Source: Pedobacter sp. MC2016-05
Lineage (GTDB): Bacteria > Bacteroidota > Bacteroidia > Sphingobacteriales > Sphingobacteriaceae
Assembly (NCBI RefSeq): GCF_026239735.1
Contig: NZ_JAPIVT010000023.1
Coordinates: 1-64,000 of the forward strand
Length of the DNA stretch: 64,000 nucleotides
Direction: 5' to 3'
Notes under the pieces: generated by a model
Databases searched by the model: none
Seen by the model: the letters and a program-made list of their open reading frames with translations, nothing else
Told to the model about the DNA's origin: nothing
Part shown: positions 1-8,141 of the stretch, piece after piece
How positions within the stretch are numbered: position 1 is the stretch's first letter
How the letters are laid out: each line of letters starts with the position of its first letter
Made by a program: the position numbers and the translations under genes

Positions 1-376
1 ATATTAATTTGTTGAAGATCGATCAAATCCATGAGTTTTTAGTTATGTTATGGAAGTTTTTTTTATCGATTTTTCTTTAAAGCTAAGCCTTAAAAGACAG
101 CTAAAATACTATTTATCAATACATTAAGCAGTAAATAGGATTAAATCACAACAAAGTTATCAGCTGCTCTGCATTAAAAATCAGGTAATTATAAACGTGT
201 TAGTAACATTTAAAAAATTATCCGTAATTTTCTGCCATAAACCAAATATTAAAACCAGCCAGACAAGCGCTAAAAACCGATTTTGTTCAAATCAATTTTT
301 GCGTGAGGGTAAGCAATTGCTATAAAGCTGACCATTTAGTGTTTGGTTTAACCAATTTTATCTAATCGACTATTTT
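1..376. other. AT-rich upstream region, no gene seen
   Basis: This 376-base stretch precedes the GH97 gene and is very rich in A and T. No open reading frame with coding character was found on either strand, and no tRNA-like or repeat structure was recognised. It probably holds the promoter and leader of the gene at 377. No convincing Bacteroidota -7 element (TAnnTTTG) could be placed with confidence. Confidence 0.5.
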
Positions 377-2329
377 ATGACTTCGTTTAAAAAAATTTCT
401 TGTGCATGCTTACTTCTATTTAGTTTTTTAGCATCATCAGCCCAAGAACTAATGGTTTCTAGTCCTGATAAAAAACTTAACGTTAAACTTAACTTAACAG
501 ATGGAAAACTTTTCTACGAAGTGAACTTTGCAGGCACACAAATGCTTGAAAAATCTCCTTTGGGTTTAAAGGGTACGAAAGTAGATTTGTCTGCCGGCTT
601 AAATTTTGTAAGCCAGCAGTCGCGTTCTATTGACGAGACTTATTCGGAAGCCAAAATCAAAAAAAGCACTGTCAGGTACCAGGCCAATGAGCTTACTTGC
701 AAATTTGCAACCGCGAATAAGAACGAACTACAGATAATTTTTCGGGTGAGCAATAACAATATAGCTTTCCGTTATCACATTCCGCAGGTTGGCGAACCCG
801 CTAATTTTACAGTAGAAGAAGAATTGAGCGGTTTCAACTTCCCTGCAGCTACCACAACATTTTTAACACCACAAGCCACCCCAATGATTGGGTGGATGAA
901 AACCAAACCCAGCTACGAAGAAGAATATATTGCCGATCAACCGATGGGGACAGCTTCCAAATACGGCATTGGATATACCTTTCCTGGTCTTTTTCACTTG
1001 GGCAATAAAGGCTGGGTGCTGATATCGGAAACTGGCGTAAACAGTTTGTACTGCGGATCTAAACTTGGCGAGGGTACCAAAGATGGATTGTATCAAATCG
1101 CTTTCCCGGAAATGGGAGAAAACAATGGATTAGGAAGTGCTAAACCAGCAATGTCGCTTCCAGCTTATACGCCATGGCGAACCATTACCGTTGGCAACGA
1201 TTTGAAGCCAATTGTAGAAACGACCATCTCATTTGATGTAGTAGAACCTCAATATCAGGCTTCGAAAAACTACAGCTTTGGCCGTTCTACCTGGAGCTGG
1301 TTACTATGGCAAGATAATAGTATCAATTTTGATGACCAGAAAAAGTTTGTTGATTTATCATCAGCAATGGGTTATGAATTCGTATTGGTAGACAATTGGT
1401 GGGATGCCAGAATCGGCAAAGAAAAAATTGAAGCGCTGGCAAAATATGCCAAAGGTAAAAACGTGGGTGTTTGTTTATGGTACAACTCAAACGGTTTTTG
1501 GAACGATGCGCCACAGACCCCAAAAAACAAAATGAACAGTGCTTCTGCCAGAAAAAAGGAAATGGCCTGGATGCAAAGCATCGGGATAAAAGGAATTAAG
1601 GTGGATTTCTTTGGTGGCGACAAGCAGGAAACAATGAAGCTTTATGAAGATATTTTGTCGGATGCCAATACTTATGGGCTTAGCGTAATTTTTCACGGCT
1701 GTACCTTGCCGCGTGGCTGGGAAAGGATGTATCCGAATTTTGTAGGGAGTGAGGCAGTATTGGCCTCAGAAAACCTAATTTTTACACAGGCAGCAAATGA
1801 TAATGAGGCATATAACGCCAGTTTGCATCCATTTATTAGAAATGCTGTAGGTGCCATGGATTTTGGCCCTGTGTTGCTGAATAAACTTCATAACAAAGAG
1901 AATAACGGAGGGAAAATACGCAAAACTACTGAAAGCTTTCAGCTGGCAACCGCTATCTTGTTTCAAACACCTGTGCAAAATTTTGGTATCACTCCAAATA
2001 ACTTGACGGATATGCCTGCCCATGTAATTGATTTTATGAAGACCGTACCTACCACATGGGATGAAACGATTTTCCTGGATGGTTATCCCGGCAAATTTGT
2101 AGTGCTCGCCCGTCGCCATAAAGATACCTGGTACATTGCTGCTATTAATGCCGAAAAAACTGAAAAAGAAATTGATATTGCCTTACCAATGCTAACGAAT
2201 AAAAGCCTGCAGGCTTTTAGTGATGGCACAAATCGAGAACCTCAACTTAATAAACTTTTGTTAAACAGCACCAACCATATCAAAATTAAACTACTGCCTG
2301 ATGGCGGTACGGTATTAATCGGAAAATAA
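377..2329 (+). CDS. GH97 family glycoside hydrolase, retaining (alpha-galactosidase-like) type
   Basis: Secreted or periplasmic alpha-glycosidase of family GH97. The 650-residue length fits the family. A signal peptide covers about residues 1-22 and ends in SSAQ. An N-terminal beta-sandwich (about 25-290) is followed by the catalytic (beta/alpha)8 barrel and a small C-terminal sheet domain. The motif KVDFFGG places Asp410 where the retaining GH97 enzymes have their nucleophile; inverting SusB-type enzymes lack it. Glu465 in ASEN lies 55 residues downstream, the spacing I recall between nucleophile and acid/base in the characterised retaining alpha-galactosidase. Alpha-galactosidase activity is therefore inferred, not proven. 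The gene is a clear paralogue of the one at 54287-56272, sharing long blocks around WYNSNG, APQTPKN and LPRGWERMYP. It has no susC/susD neighbour inside the window. Confidence 0.93.
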   Translation: MTSFKKISCACLLLFSFLASSAQELMVSSPDKKLNVKLNLTDGKLFYEVNFAGTQMLEKSPLGLKGTKVDLSAGLNFVSQQSRSIDETYSEAKIKKSTVRYQANELTCKFATANKNELQIIFRVSNNNIAFRYHIPQVGEPANFTVEEELSGFNFPAATTTFLTPQATPMIGWMKTKPSYEEEYIADQPMGTASKYGIGYTFPGLFHLGNKGWVLISETGVNSLYCGSKLGEGTKDGLYQIAFPEMGENNGLGSAKPAMSLPAYTPWRTITVGNDLKPIVETTISFDVVEPQYQASKNYSFGRSTWSWLLWQDNSINFDDQKKFVDLSSAMGYEFVLVDNWWDARIGKEKIEALAKYAKGKNVGVCLWYNSNGFWNDAPQTPKNKMNSASARKKEMAWMQSIGIKGIKVDFFGGDKQETMKLYEDILSDANTYGLSVIFHGCTLPRGWERMYPNFVGSEAVLASENLIFTQAANDNEAYNASLHPFIRNAVGAMDFGPVLLNKLHNKENNGGKIRKTTESFQLATAILFQTPVQNFGITPNNLTDMPAHVIDFMKTVPTTWDETIFLDGYPGKFVVLARRHKDTWYIAAINAEKTEKEIDIALPMLTNKSLQAFSDGTNREPQLNKLLLNSTNHIKIKLLPDGGTVLIGK

Positions 2330-2400
2330 ATTTTTGAGAGCAAAAATTTCGTGTTCAAGCGAATCTATCATTCAGCTTATCGTCGCATACCACAACTGAA

Positions 2401-2457
2401 GAGACTCGACCTATGCAGCAGCTTTTCTGCTCTGCATTTGATCGTCTCATCTTTTTG
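2401..2457 (+). terminator. Possible terminator between convergent genes
   Basis: An imperfect long hairpin runs from GAGAC at 2401 to GTCTC at 2444-2448. Its inner pairs are ATGCAG/CTGCAT and CAG/CTG around a CTTTT loop. A five-T run follows at about 2452-2456. It lies between the GH97 gene and the convergent small gene at 2507. Internal mismatches lower the confidence. Confidence 0.45.
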
Positions 2458-2506
2458 TCATCGAGAGTATAAATAAACTCACGTACAATTCATCGATGAT
2501 TACTGA

Positions 2507-2785
2507 TTATTCGATTTCGCCATCAGCTAAGCCTTCCAGAAACCAGCCAGATTTATATTCAAATTTGGCAAATGCTGTTCTACTTTCGTTTGTAACCGTG
2601 CCGGCAAAGTCATGAGCAATTTCTTTTTGCGACTCCAAAACCTCCTTAATCACTATCGCATATTCTTCAATGTTAAGGCCATCTTTAATTACATAGCTCA
2701 GCTCGCCATTTTCACTCCATATTGATTCTACAACACCTTGATCAAATTTTGCCTGCGTTTCTTTGCTTATTTCGCTCATCATCAT
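2507..2785 (-). CDS. Small acidic hypothetical protein
   Basis: A 92-residue acidic protein that I do not recognise. It has no signal peptide, membrane segment or metal-binding motif. The composition (many Glu and Asp; alternating beta- and helix-prone stretches) suggests a small soluble cytoplasmic fold. The start is ambiguous because three Met codons stand at the beginning (MMMSE). It faces the small gene at 2959 across about 170 bases, which probably hold divergent promoters. The in-frame length and the clean space around it support a real gene. Confidence 0.65.
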   Translation of the reverse strand: MMMSEISKETQAKFDQGVVESIWSENGELSYVIKDGLNIEEYAIVIKEVLESQKEIAHDFAGTVTNESRTAFAKFEYKSGWFLEGLADGEIE

Positions 2786-2958
2786 TTAATATTTACCTCA
2801 TTAAACTCTCCAATCCACTAAAAAGTTTGCAGGTTGTATCTTTCCAAATATTAACTGATGTTGAAATATATATTGACTCAATTAGAATTGTCATGTTTTG
2901 AACTTTTGCGAACCTTTAAAGCTTATGTAATGTTATCCATGTACTAAAACTAAGAATT

Positions 2959-3108
2959 ATGATAGACCCAAAAGACAAAAACAACGAGGCGGAGAACGAA
3001 AAAACGCAACCTAGTGATTCGCAAGCTAAACAAGAAGAAACGAATTGGGATGAGCATCAGCGTATAGATGAGGAAGGAAACGAACTGGATGCAGAAGATA
3101 TTAAATAA
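2959..3108 (+). CDS. 49-residue highly acidic, probably disordered protein
   Basis: This short gene encodes 49 residues beginning MIDPKDKNNEAENE and ending ELDAEDIK. It is almost free of hydrophobic residues and dominated by Glu, Asp, Asn, Gln and Lys, so it is probably intrinsically disordered. It ends six bases before the start of the DJ-1-like gene at 3115, so the two are probably co-transcribed. The start ATG at 2959 is the only one available in frame. The function is unknown. A stress-related role is only suggested by the DJ-1/PfpI neighbour. Confidence 0.6.
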   Translation: MIDPKDKNNEAENEKTQPSDSQAKQEETNWDEHQRIDEEGNELDAEDIK

Positions 3109-3114
3109 AGAGAG

Positions 3115-3912
3115 ATGAAAAATATATTGATGATACTGACCTCTCACAGCGAGATGGAAAATACCGATGGCAAGACAGGCGTGTGGTTGGGTGAATTTAC
3201 AGATCCATATTACGAATTTATTGATGCTGGATTTAATGTTACCCTTGCGAGTGTAAAAGGCGGAAGACCACCGGTTGACCCAATGAGTGAGCTCGCCGAA
3301 AATATTACGGGTGCAAACAGGAGGTTTCAAGAGGATGAGGATGCAAAAGCTGCATTCTCGCATACGCAGCTGCTAAATCAGATGAATGCTTCGGATTTTG
3401 ATGCCGTGTTTTATCCTGGCGGCCATGGCCCGATTTGGGATTTAGCTAAAGATAACAACAGCGGAATTTTGATCCTTGATTTTATCGATGCAGGTAAACC
3501 TGTTGCTGCTGTTTGCCATGGTCCGGCTGCTTTAATTAGCGCAGAAAACCAACGCCCAGGCTTTTTGAAAGGGAAAACTATTTCTGCTTTTAGCAATACA
3601 GAAGAAACGATGGTGGGTCGAAGTGGAAATGTTCCTTTTTTATTGCAAACAAAACTCGAGGAACTAGGTGCGGAAGTTAAAACGGCATTGGTTCCATTTT
3701 TATCGCATGTGGAAACGGATGGTTTGCTCATTACAGGTCAAAATCCGTTATCCGCTGGCCCGACCGCAAAAGCACTTATTGAGTTCCTTAACCAAAATAA
3801 CACAACGGCAAATCAGCAGATTAAAGATGATGAAACTCCGTTAGCTGAGCAAAAGCAATGGCAAGAAAATGCTGAACAATATATCGCGGCGAAACCTGAT
3901 GATTTAATTTAA
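3115..3912 (+). CDS. DJ-1/PfpI family protein (type 1 glutamine amidotransferase-like)
   Basis: Cytoplasmic member of the DJ-1/ThiJ/PfpI superfamily, closest in layout to the Hsp31-like/YhbO group used in glyoxal detoxification and protein or nucleotide deglycation. The nucleophile elbow AVCHGPAA contains Cys134 followed by His135, and Glu27 in LGEFTDP is the conserved acidic partner. The YPGGHGP segment forms the oxyanion region. The core ends near residue 228. A charged, Gln-rich tail of about 35 residues follows and is longer than usual for the family. There is no signal peptide. The gene follows the small acidic gene at 2959 by six bases. Which of the proposed activities (glyoxalase III, chaperone, deglycase) applies cannot be told from sequence. 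Confidence 0.9.
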   Translation: MKNILMILTSHSEMENTDGKTGVWLGEFTDPYYEFIDAGFNVTLASVKGGRPPVDPMSELAENITGANRRFQEDEDAKAAFSHTQLLNQMNASDFDAVFYPGGHGPIWDLAKDNNSGILILDFIDAGKPVAAVCHGPAALISAENQRPGFLKGKTISAFSNTEETMVGRSGNVPFLLQTKLEELGAEVKTALVPFLSHVETDGLLITGQNPLSAGPTAKALIEFLNQNNTTANQQIKDDETPLAEQKQWQENAEQYIAAKPDDLI

Positions 3913-3930
3913 ATAAACGAGATTTTGTAA

Positions 3931-3969
3931 TAAATAAAGGGATTATTGATGAAATAACCCCTTTATTTA
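3931..3969. terminator. Bidirectional terminator-like hairpin
   Basis: A 17-base stem with one mismatch pairs 3931-3947 with 3953-3969 around the five-base loop GATGA. The GC-rich part is AAAGGG/CCCTTT, and A/T-rich flanks give U-runs in both directions. It lies between the convergent genes ending at 3912 and 4101. Confidence 0.7.
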
Positions 3970-4100
3970 TTGGATCAGGAAAAGGATTTCGATTGTTCTC
4001 CGTTACCTTATTTCTTGAAGTGGTTGATCTCCAAATAAAAAAGCAATCCTTTTGAAGTAAGGTTTTGTTGGTAACAAACTAAACCACACTTTTTCAACTG

Positions 4101-4331
4101 TTATACCTTTAGTAACCCATATCTATATGCAAACGACACCAGGGAAGCGGTATTTCTCGTTCTTGTTTTGCTGATCAGAAGCTTTCTTAGGGTTTCAACT
4201 TTGCTTGGCTTTACTTTAAGTTCCTCGCTTATTTCACTATAAGTTCGTCCTTCAGCAATTAATTCAATCATTTTAATATCCTGGGTATCAATACCCATAA
4301 TACTTGGTACAACGTCTTTTTCTCGGTTCAT
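4101..4331 (-). CDS. Stand-alone LuxR/GerE-type helix-turn-helix protein
   Basis: A 76-residue protein made of little more than one LuxR-type DNA-binding domain. The segment ELIAEGRTYSEISEEL, followed by a KVETLRKLL-like recognition helix and TRNTASLV, matches the four-helix GerE fold found at the C-terminus of NarL-type response regulators. No receiver or ligand domain is present, and the upstream bases give no in-frame extension. It is probably a small cytoplasmic transcription regulator. Both neighbours are separated by more than 180 bases, so it appears monocistronic. Its targets are unknown. Confidence 0.8.
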   Translation of the reverse strand: MNREKDVVPSIMGIDTQDIKMIELIAEGRTYSEISEELKVKPSKVETLRKLLISKTRTRNTASLVSFAYRYGLLKV

Positions 4332-4588
4332 GTCTCAAACTTAAAAAAAATTAAACGTTTAGTAGCTAAAATGACTGTTTACAACTACAAAACAGGCGTT
4401 TTTTTGACATTTATCATCATTATTCGTATGGATTTGTAATATTTAACATTCAAAATAAGATCGAAAAAGTAGACAAATGATCATATTTTGAGACGATTTT
4501 GACCGTAGACACTGTACTAGCTGAGCAAATGTTATGCACCTTTTTCTAATTTATGGACTGACAAGGAATATCTATCATCTGAAAACGA

Positions 4589-5521
4589 TCAATAAATCAC
4601 CCCTGAAAACTCTTTCTTAGCTTGTTGCAATTGGAGTTCATATTCCATTGGCCAGCCAAAAGCTTTTTCAGCGGTTTTCTTTAAATCCACGCCCGCAGCC
4701 CCACTCCAAAAATGAACAAATTCTCCATAGTTTAAATCACGTTGAAAGCGGTTACCCCTACCTTTTGGAAAATACTGTGCCAGCAACGCGAAATATTTGT
4801 TTAAAACTTTGCCCTTTCCATAACCGCTATAGATCGGATAAAACCAATTTTTAAACCATTGCGTTCTGGCTCTTGGAAAATCATCATACTGTGATTGCAT
4901 CTGTGTAAACACTCTTTCCGCTTCTGCTTTCATTCCAATATTTAACAGTACATCATAATTGAAAATTTCCATAAATTTACTGTCACCCCAAAGCGCATCA
5001 GAAGGCGAGCCTTTTGCACCATGACTAGCACTGGTTACGATGTGGCCCATTTCGTGAATAGGCATACCAATTTGCTCGCCTACGGGATTAGTCCAGTTTC
5101 CAAGCCCACAATCGATTACGTTTTTATAATCGTGGCTTCGATCAAAAAATGGCGAAGGATGCCCACCACCATAATCTTTTCCATTTACCTGGTGGAGGAT
5201 GACGTATAATTTTGGATCAGCGCCAAAAGCACCATAATTTTGTTTTACATAGGCCCAGCACTTACCCATCACCCCTATTGGCCAGCGTACGGAGTTTGGC
5301 ATCTGGTCGTCATAGTAAACCGCAACATCATCATTGCTTCCTACTAACTTGAGTTGTTTTTTGTGCTCAAACCAATGTTCTTGCCATAGGCTATCGAGGG
5401 GCTTTTGACTGGTAGAAGAACCATCAGCAGCGAGCTGTTGAGCATGTATTTCGTTTGAAGAAAAAAATAAAGTAAGGAGCAGCACGAAGTAGAAATGATT
5501 TCCGCTAGAAAAAATGTTCAT
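4589..5521 (-). CDS. Secreted protein with HEMGH zinc-peptidase motif
   Basis: Exported protein of about 310 residues with a metalloprotease-like HExxH motif (HEMGH, about residues 156-160 counted from this start). A Glu in SKFMEIF lies about 25 residues further on and could be the third zinc ligand, giving a gluzincin-like arrangement. A longer reading starts at 5581, but the Met at 5521 (MNIFSSG) precedes a normal signal peptide ending in IHAQQ and is preferred. I do not recognise the family. Basic-secretory-protein-type or M60-like peptidases are possible. The region rich in Trp, Tyr and Phe around the motif suggests a compact extracellular domain. It stands alone downstream of the PUL 1 terminator. 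Confidence 0.75.
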   Translation of the reverse strand: MNIFSSGNHFYFVLLLTLFFSSNEIHAQQLAADGSSTSQKPLDSLWQEHWFEHKKQLKLVGSNDDVAVYYDDQMPNSVRWPIGVMGKCWAYVKQNYGAFGADPKLYVILHQVNGKDYGGGHPSPFFDRSHDYKNVIDCGLGNWTNPVGEQIGMPIHEMGHIVTSASHGAKGSPSDALWGDSKFMEIFNYDVLLNIGMKAEAERVFTQMQSQYDDFPRARTQWFKNWFYPIYSGYGKGKVLNKYFALLAQYFPKGRGNRFQRDLNYGEFVHFWSGAAGVDLKKTAEKAFGWPMEYELQLQQAKKEFSGVIY

Positions 5522-5590
5522 GTATAAATAGGTGTTTAAAGAATGACAGAGATTAGGATTAATTGGTGAAAAGACCAACAATAATCCGTT

Positions 5591-5636
5591 GAAAAATAAA
5601 GGTGGGCAAGATCATTCAGATCAATATGCCCACCCT
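5591..5636 (-). terminator. Terminator of the PUL 1 transcript
   Basis: Read on the minus strand, an eight-base GGTGGGCA stem (5627-5634 with 5601-5608) closes an 18-base loop and is followed by TTTATTTTT. It lies just after the last PUL 1 gene, which ends at 5642, and is a good intrinsic terminator. Confidence 0.75.
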
Positions 5637-5641
5637 TTATT

Positions 5642-6850
5642 TTATTTGTTCCAGAAAGAAACTTCGCTAATGTTGCTATAGTAAGCATCGCCACTGGCAA
5701 CAGAAATTACCCTGATTCGAATATATCTAACCGTTGGTAATCCATCAGGAAATGCCACTTTGAAAGGCGCAGATCCGTCATCGCTTCGTTCAACCGTTTT
5801 AAGTAATTTCCAGCCACGACCATTAGATTCGGCGGTCCAGCCCGGAGAATCTGCCGGCGATTGCGTTTGAGCACCTGTTAAATCGGCAATCCCCCAGATT
5901 TCGAATTTGGTTGGGTTGTTACAGCAATCGCGACCAATGATTTCAAACTGGGCAAGGTTTGCCACCTGTTTTCCCATATCAAAAGTGAAGTGGTGAGGCA
6001 ATGGTGTGCTATCATCACTATGAAAAATATCAGGGTAACCTGTTGGCGCCTTATTCCCATTCCATAATTTCGATAATGAAGTTTCACTGCTATACGTACC
6101 TACATCATTAGTCAGTTTTAAGGGTTTAAATAACGATTTATCTACCGGGACCATGATATTACTCAAGGAGTCGAAACCTGCGGTATAAAAGGTATCAATA
6201 GCAGATTGAACAGGAACATAGGACGACCTGAAATACACTTTAGTTCCAACCTTGTAATCTGCTAAACGTATCGAATTTGCATCAGGCCCAAGTTTTGCCT
6301 GGCGAACGGTTCCATCTTTGTAAGTATATCGGATTTCGGTGCTGATGTTGATCGTATCGGGGCGTTCAAACTGCAAAGTGATGCCATTGTCATCAAGCTG
6401 GTAAGGCGCACTAGCCACCAGGAAACGATTGGTTAAACTCGTTTTATAGCTATCTCCGTATACTTTAACATTGTTAATTTGAACCGGAACGGATTTATTT
6501 CCAGCTTTATCAAATGAGTAAATGGTAAATGAATAATTGTATTCTACCAGATTCGAAATGATTACTGAAACGTTAGCCACCGACCGGTCTGGCGCCTGTA
6601 ATGCCAGTGAATCTTGTGCATTGTTCCAATAAATCATATAGCGGCTTACACTTGGATCAGGACTGGCCTTCCAGGTAAGCTTAATACGGTAGTTTCCGGG
6701 AGAGGCGGTTACCTTTTCAGGGAAACCAGGATAAATCTTTTCCTTGCCGTCTAAATAGTCTTTATAATCAAGCGCATCTTTACTACATCCGTAAAAAAAT
6801 GCGATAGCCACCAAGGCTAATAAAATCCGCGTTATATTTTTAGTTGCCAT
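5642..6850 (-). CDS. Surface lipoprotein, DUF4998-like with C-terminal discoidin-like domain
   Basis: Lipoprotein of 402 residues with a signal sequence and lipobox ending at Cys in FFYGC. The N-terminal half contains a fibronectin-III-like segment (LTWKASPDPSVSRYMIYW) typical of DUF4998 proteins that accompany SusC/D pairs. The C-terminal 150 residues (HHFTFDMGKQ to the end) resemble the DUF5000/F5-8 type C beta-sandwich, which usually binds glycans. It is the last gene of PUL 1, nine bases after the DUF5000 lipoprotein, and is followed by a hairpin terminator. Its likely role is a cell-surface glycan-binding protein helping SusD. Domain names are from memory of neighbouring-family architecture. 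Confidence 0.8.
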   Translation of the reverse strand: MATKNITRILLALVAIAFFYGCSKDALDYKDYLDGKEKIYPGFPEKVTASPGNYRIKLTWKASPDPSVSRYMIYWNNAQDSLALQAPDRSVANVSVIISNLVEYNYSFTIYSFDKAGNKSVPVQINNVKVYGDSYKTSLTNRFLVASAPYQLDDNGITLQFERPDTINISTEIRYTYKDGTVRQAKLGPDANSIRLADYKVGTKVYFRSSYVPVQSAIDTFYTAGFDSLSNIMVPVDKSLFKPLKLTNDVGTYSSETSLSKLWNGNKAPTGYPDIFHSDDSTPLPHHFTFDMGKQVANLAQFEIIGRDCCNNPTKFEIWGIADLTGAQTQSPADSPGWTAESNGRGWKLLKTVERSDDGSAPFKVAFPDGLPTVRYIRIRVISVASGDAYYSNISEVSFWNK

Positions 6851-6859
6851 GTTTTCCTT

Positions 6860-8128
6860 TTAATTGGTGTTTCCCCAAAATGATAGTTCCATTACGTGAG
6901 CAAAATCTGCGTTGCCCCAGGTACTGTTTACAGCCAGCCTGATAAATCTCACTTTCGGCGCATCAATGCCGATATTAAATTCGAAACCAGCTTTTACGGC
7001 TGCTAAATCTGCAGGGGTGGTTTGCCCTGGTGCATTGCCCGAAGGCGGCGGTGGACAAGTGAAGTTGCCAAGATTTACCCAGTCACCCACTACGGTACCT
7101 TTTGCAGAGGTAGTCGGCAAATTTGTATCAACAGGGGCCGTTTTAGATGAACCCCAGAGTGTCCACGTTTTTGGGTTACCATGATTATAAGAATAATCAT
7201 TTCCATAGGCTTCGCCCCGCTCCCATAACTTATACCGGCTCAACTTAGCTAAAACACCCATATCGAAAGTACAAAGCTGTAAAGGCTTACCAAATCCAGC
7301 TTCGGTATGCCAGCCAGGATCGTTGGTATTGGTATCCCATAACCTGGTGGTATTCCAACCCAAACTAGTTGCACCTAAAGGAGAATCTGAAGCCAGGCGA
7401 TACTCGCTAAACCTTGTTTTAGGAACCAGAGTTTCGAAAATAGGATTGATAGACTTGTACAGCGTATCAGAAATATTTCCCCATCTATCTGTAACGTACA
7501 CACCGAAATCTCTCTTTAACGTATCAAAACCGCGTACACTGAAATTTATGGTTTCGGCTTCTGTGTAAAACTGTTCTACAGGCAATAATTTTCCAGTAGT
7601 TTTATCATTAGAAATGACAATAACCCCAATGGCTTTTTTTGATGGATTAGTAGCCGAGATATTTACACCACCAAAATCGGCCTGAAGTTGGATAGTGGGA
7701 TAAGCCATCAGGTAAGCTGGGGTGGTTGGCCTTACATTAACTTTAATAGGATCGCTTTTAACATTCGCACGTGATACTGCGTAAAGCGTTACTTCATAAT
7801 CACCAGCTTTTTCAAAACCCTCTACCCTTAAGGTATCGCTGTAATAAGAGGCTTTAGATTGGCGCACTGTACGCGAATTGATCCTGTATTCTGCCTGTAC
7901 ATAAAGTAGGTTTTCAGAATTGGGCAGCTGATAAGAAAGCACTGCCGCTCCTGCCTGGTTATCTACCCGCACACCTGTAATGATGCCCGGTTTCGCCATA
8001 TCCTGAGATACCACATCGTTAAAACCTTCTGTTTCTTTACACGCATTAAGCGAGCATAGAAGAAGCAGGGCAGCCATAAGCTGCACCATGCTCCAACCAA
8101 TATATCTTATTGAATTCGTTTTCATCAT
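6860..8128 (-). CDS. DUF5000-type surface glycan-binding lipoprotein
   Basis: Lipoprotein with a signal peptide and lipobox LNAC. The order DUF4959-like, DUF5126-like, then a C-terminal DUF5000/discoidin-like domain (LCTFDMGVLAKLSRYKLWER) is the usual one for the third gene of Bacteroidota susCD operons. An upstream in-frame Met at 8179 would overlap SusD. The Met pair at 8128/8125, 13 bases after the SusD stop, is preferred because it starts directly before the signal peptide. Expected function: surface capture of a carbohydrate ligand together with SusD. The similar C-terminal domain in the next gene suggests an old duplication. Confidence 0.82.
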   Translation of the reverse strand: MMKTNSIRYIGWSMVQLMAALLLLCSLNACKETEGFNDVVSQDMAKPGIITGVRVDNQAGAAVLSYQLPNSENLLYVQAEYRINSRTVRQSKASYYSDTLRVEGFEKAGDYEVTLYAVSRANVKSDPIKVNVRPTTPAYLMAYPTIQLQADFGGVNISATNPSKKAIGVIVISNDKTTGKLLPVEQFYTEAETINFSVRGFDTLKRDFGVYVTDRWGNISDTLYKSINPIFETLVPKTRFSEYRLASDSPLGATSLGWNTTRLWDTNTNDPGWHTEAGFGKPLQLCTFDMGVLAKLSRYKLWERGEAYGNDYSYNHGNPKTWTLWGSSKTAPVDTNLPTTSAKGTVVGDWVNLGNFTCPPPPSGNAPGQTTPADLAAVKAGFEFNIGIDAPKVRFIRLAVNSTWGNADFAHVMELSFWGNTN

Positions 8129-8141
8129 CTTAGTTTTTAAA

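Noticed and set aside
2950..3363. Minus-strand frame of 137 codons
   Set aside because: It lies opposite the small acidic gene and the start of the DJ-1-like gene, and its Phe- and Ile-rich sequence is the mirror of an acidic coding strand.
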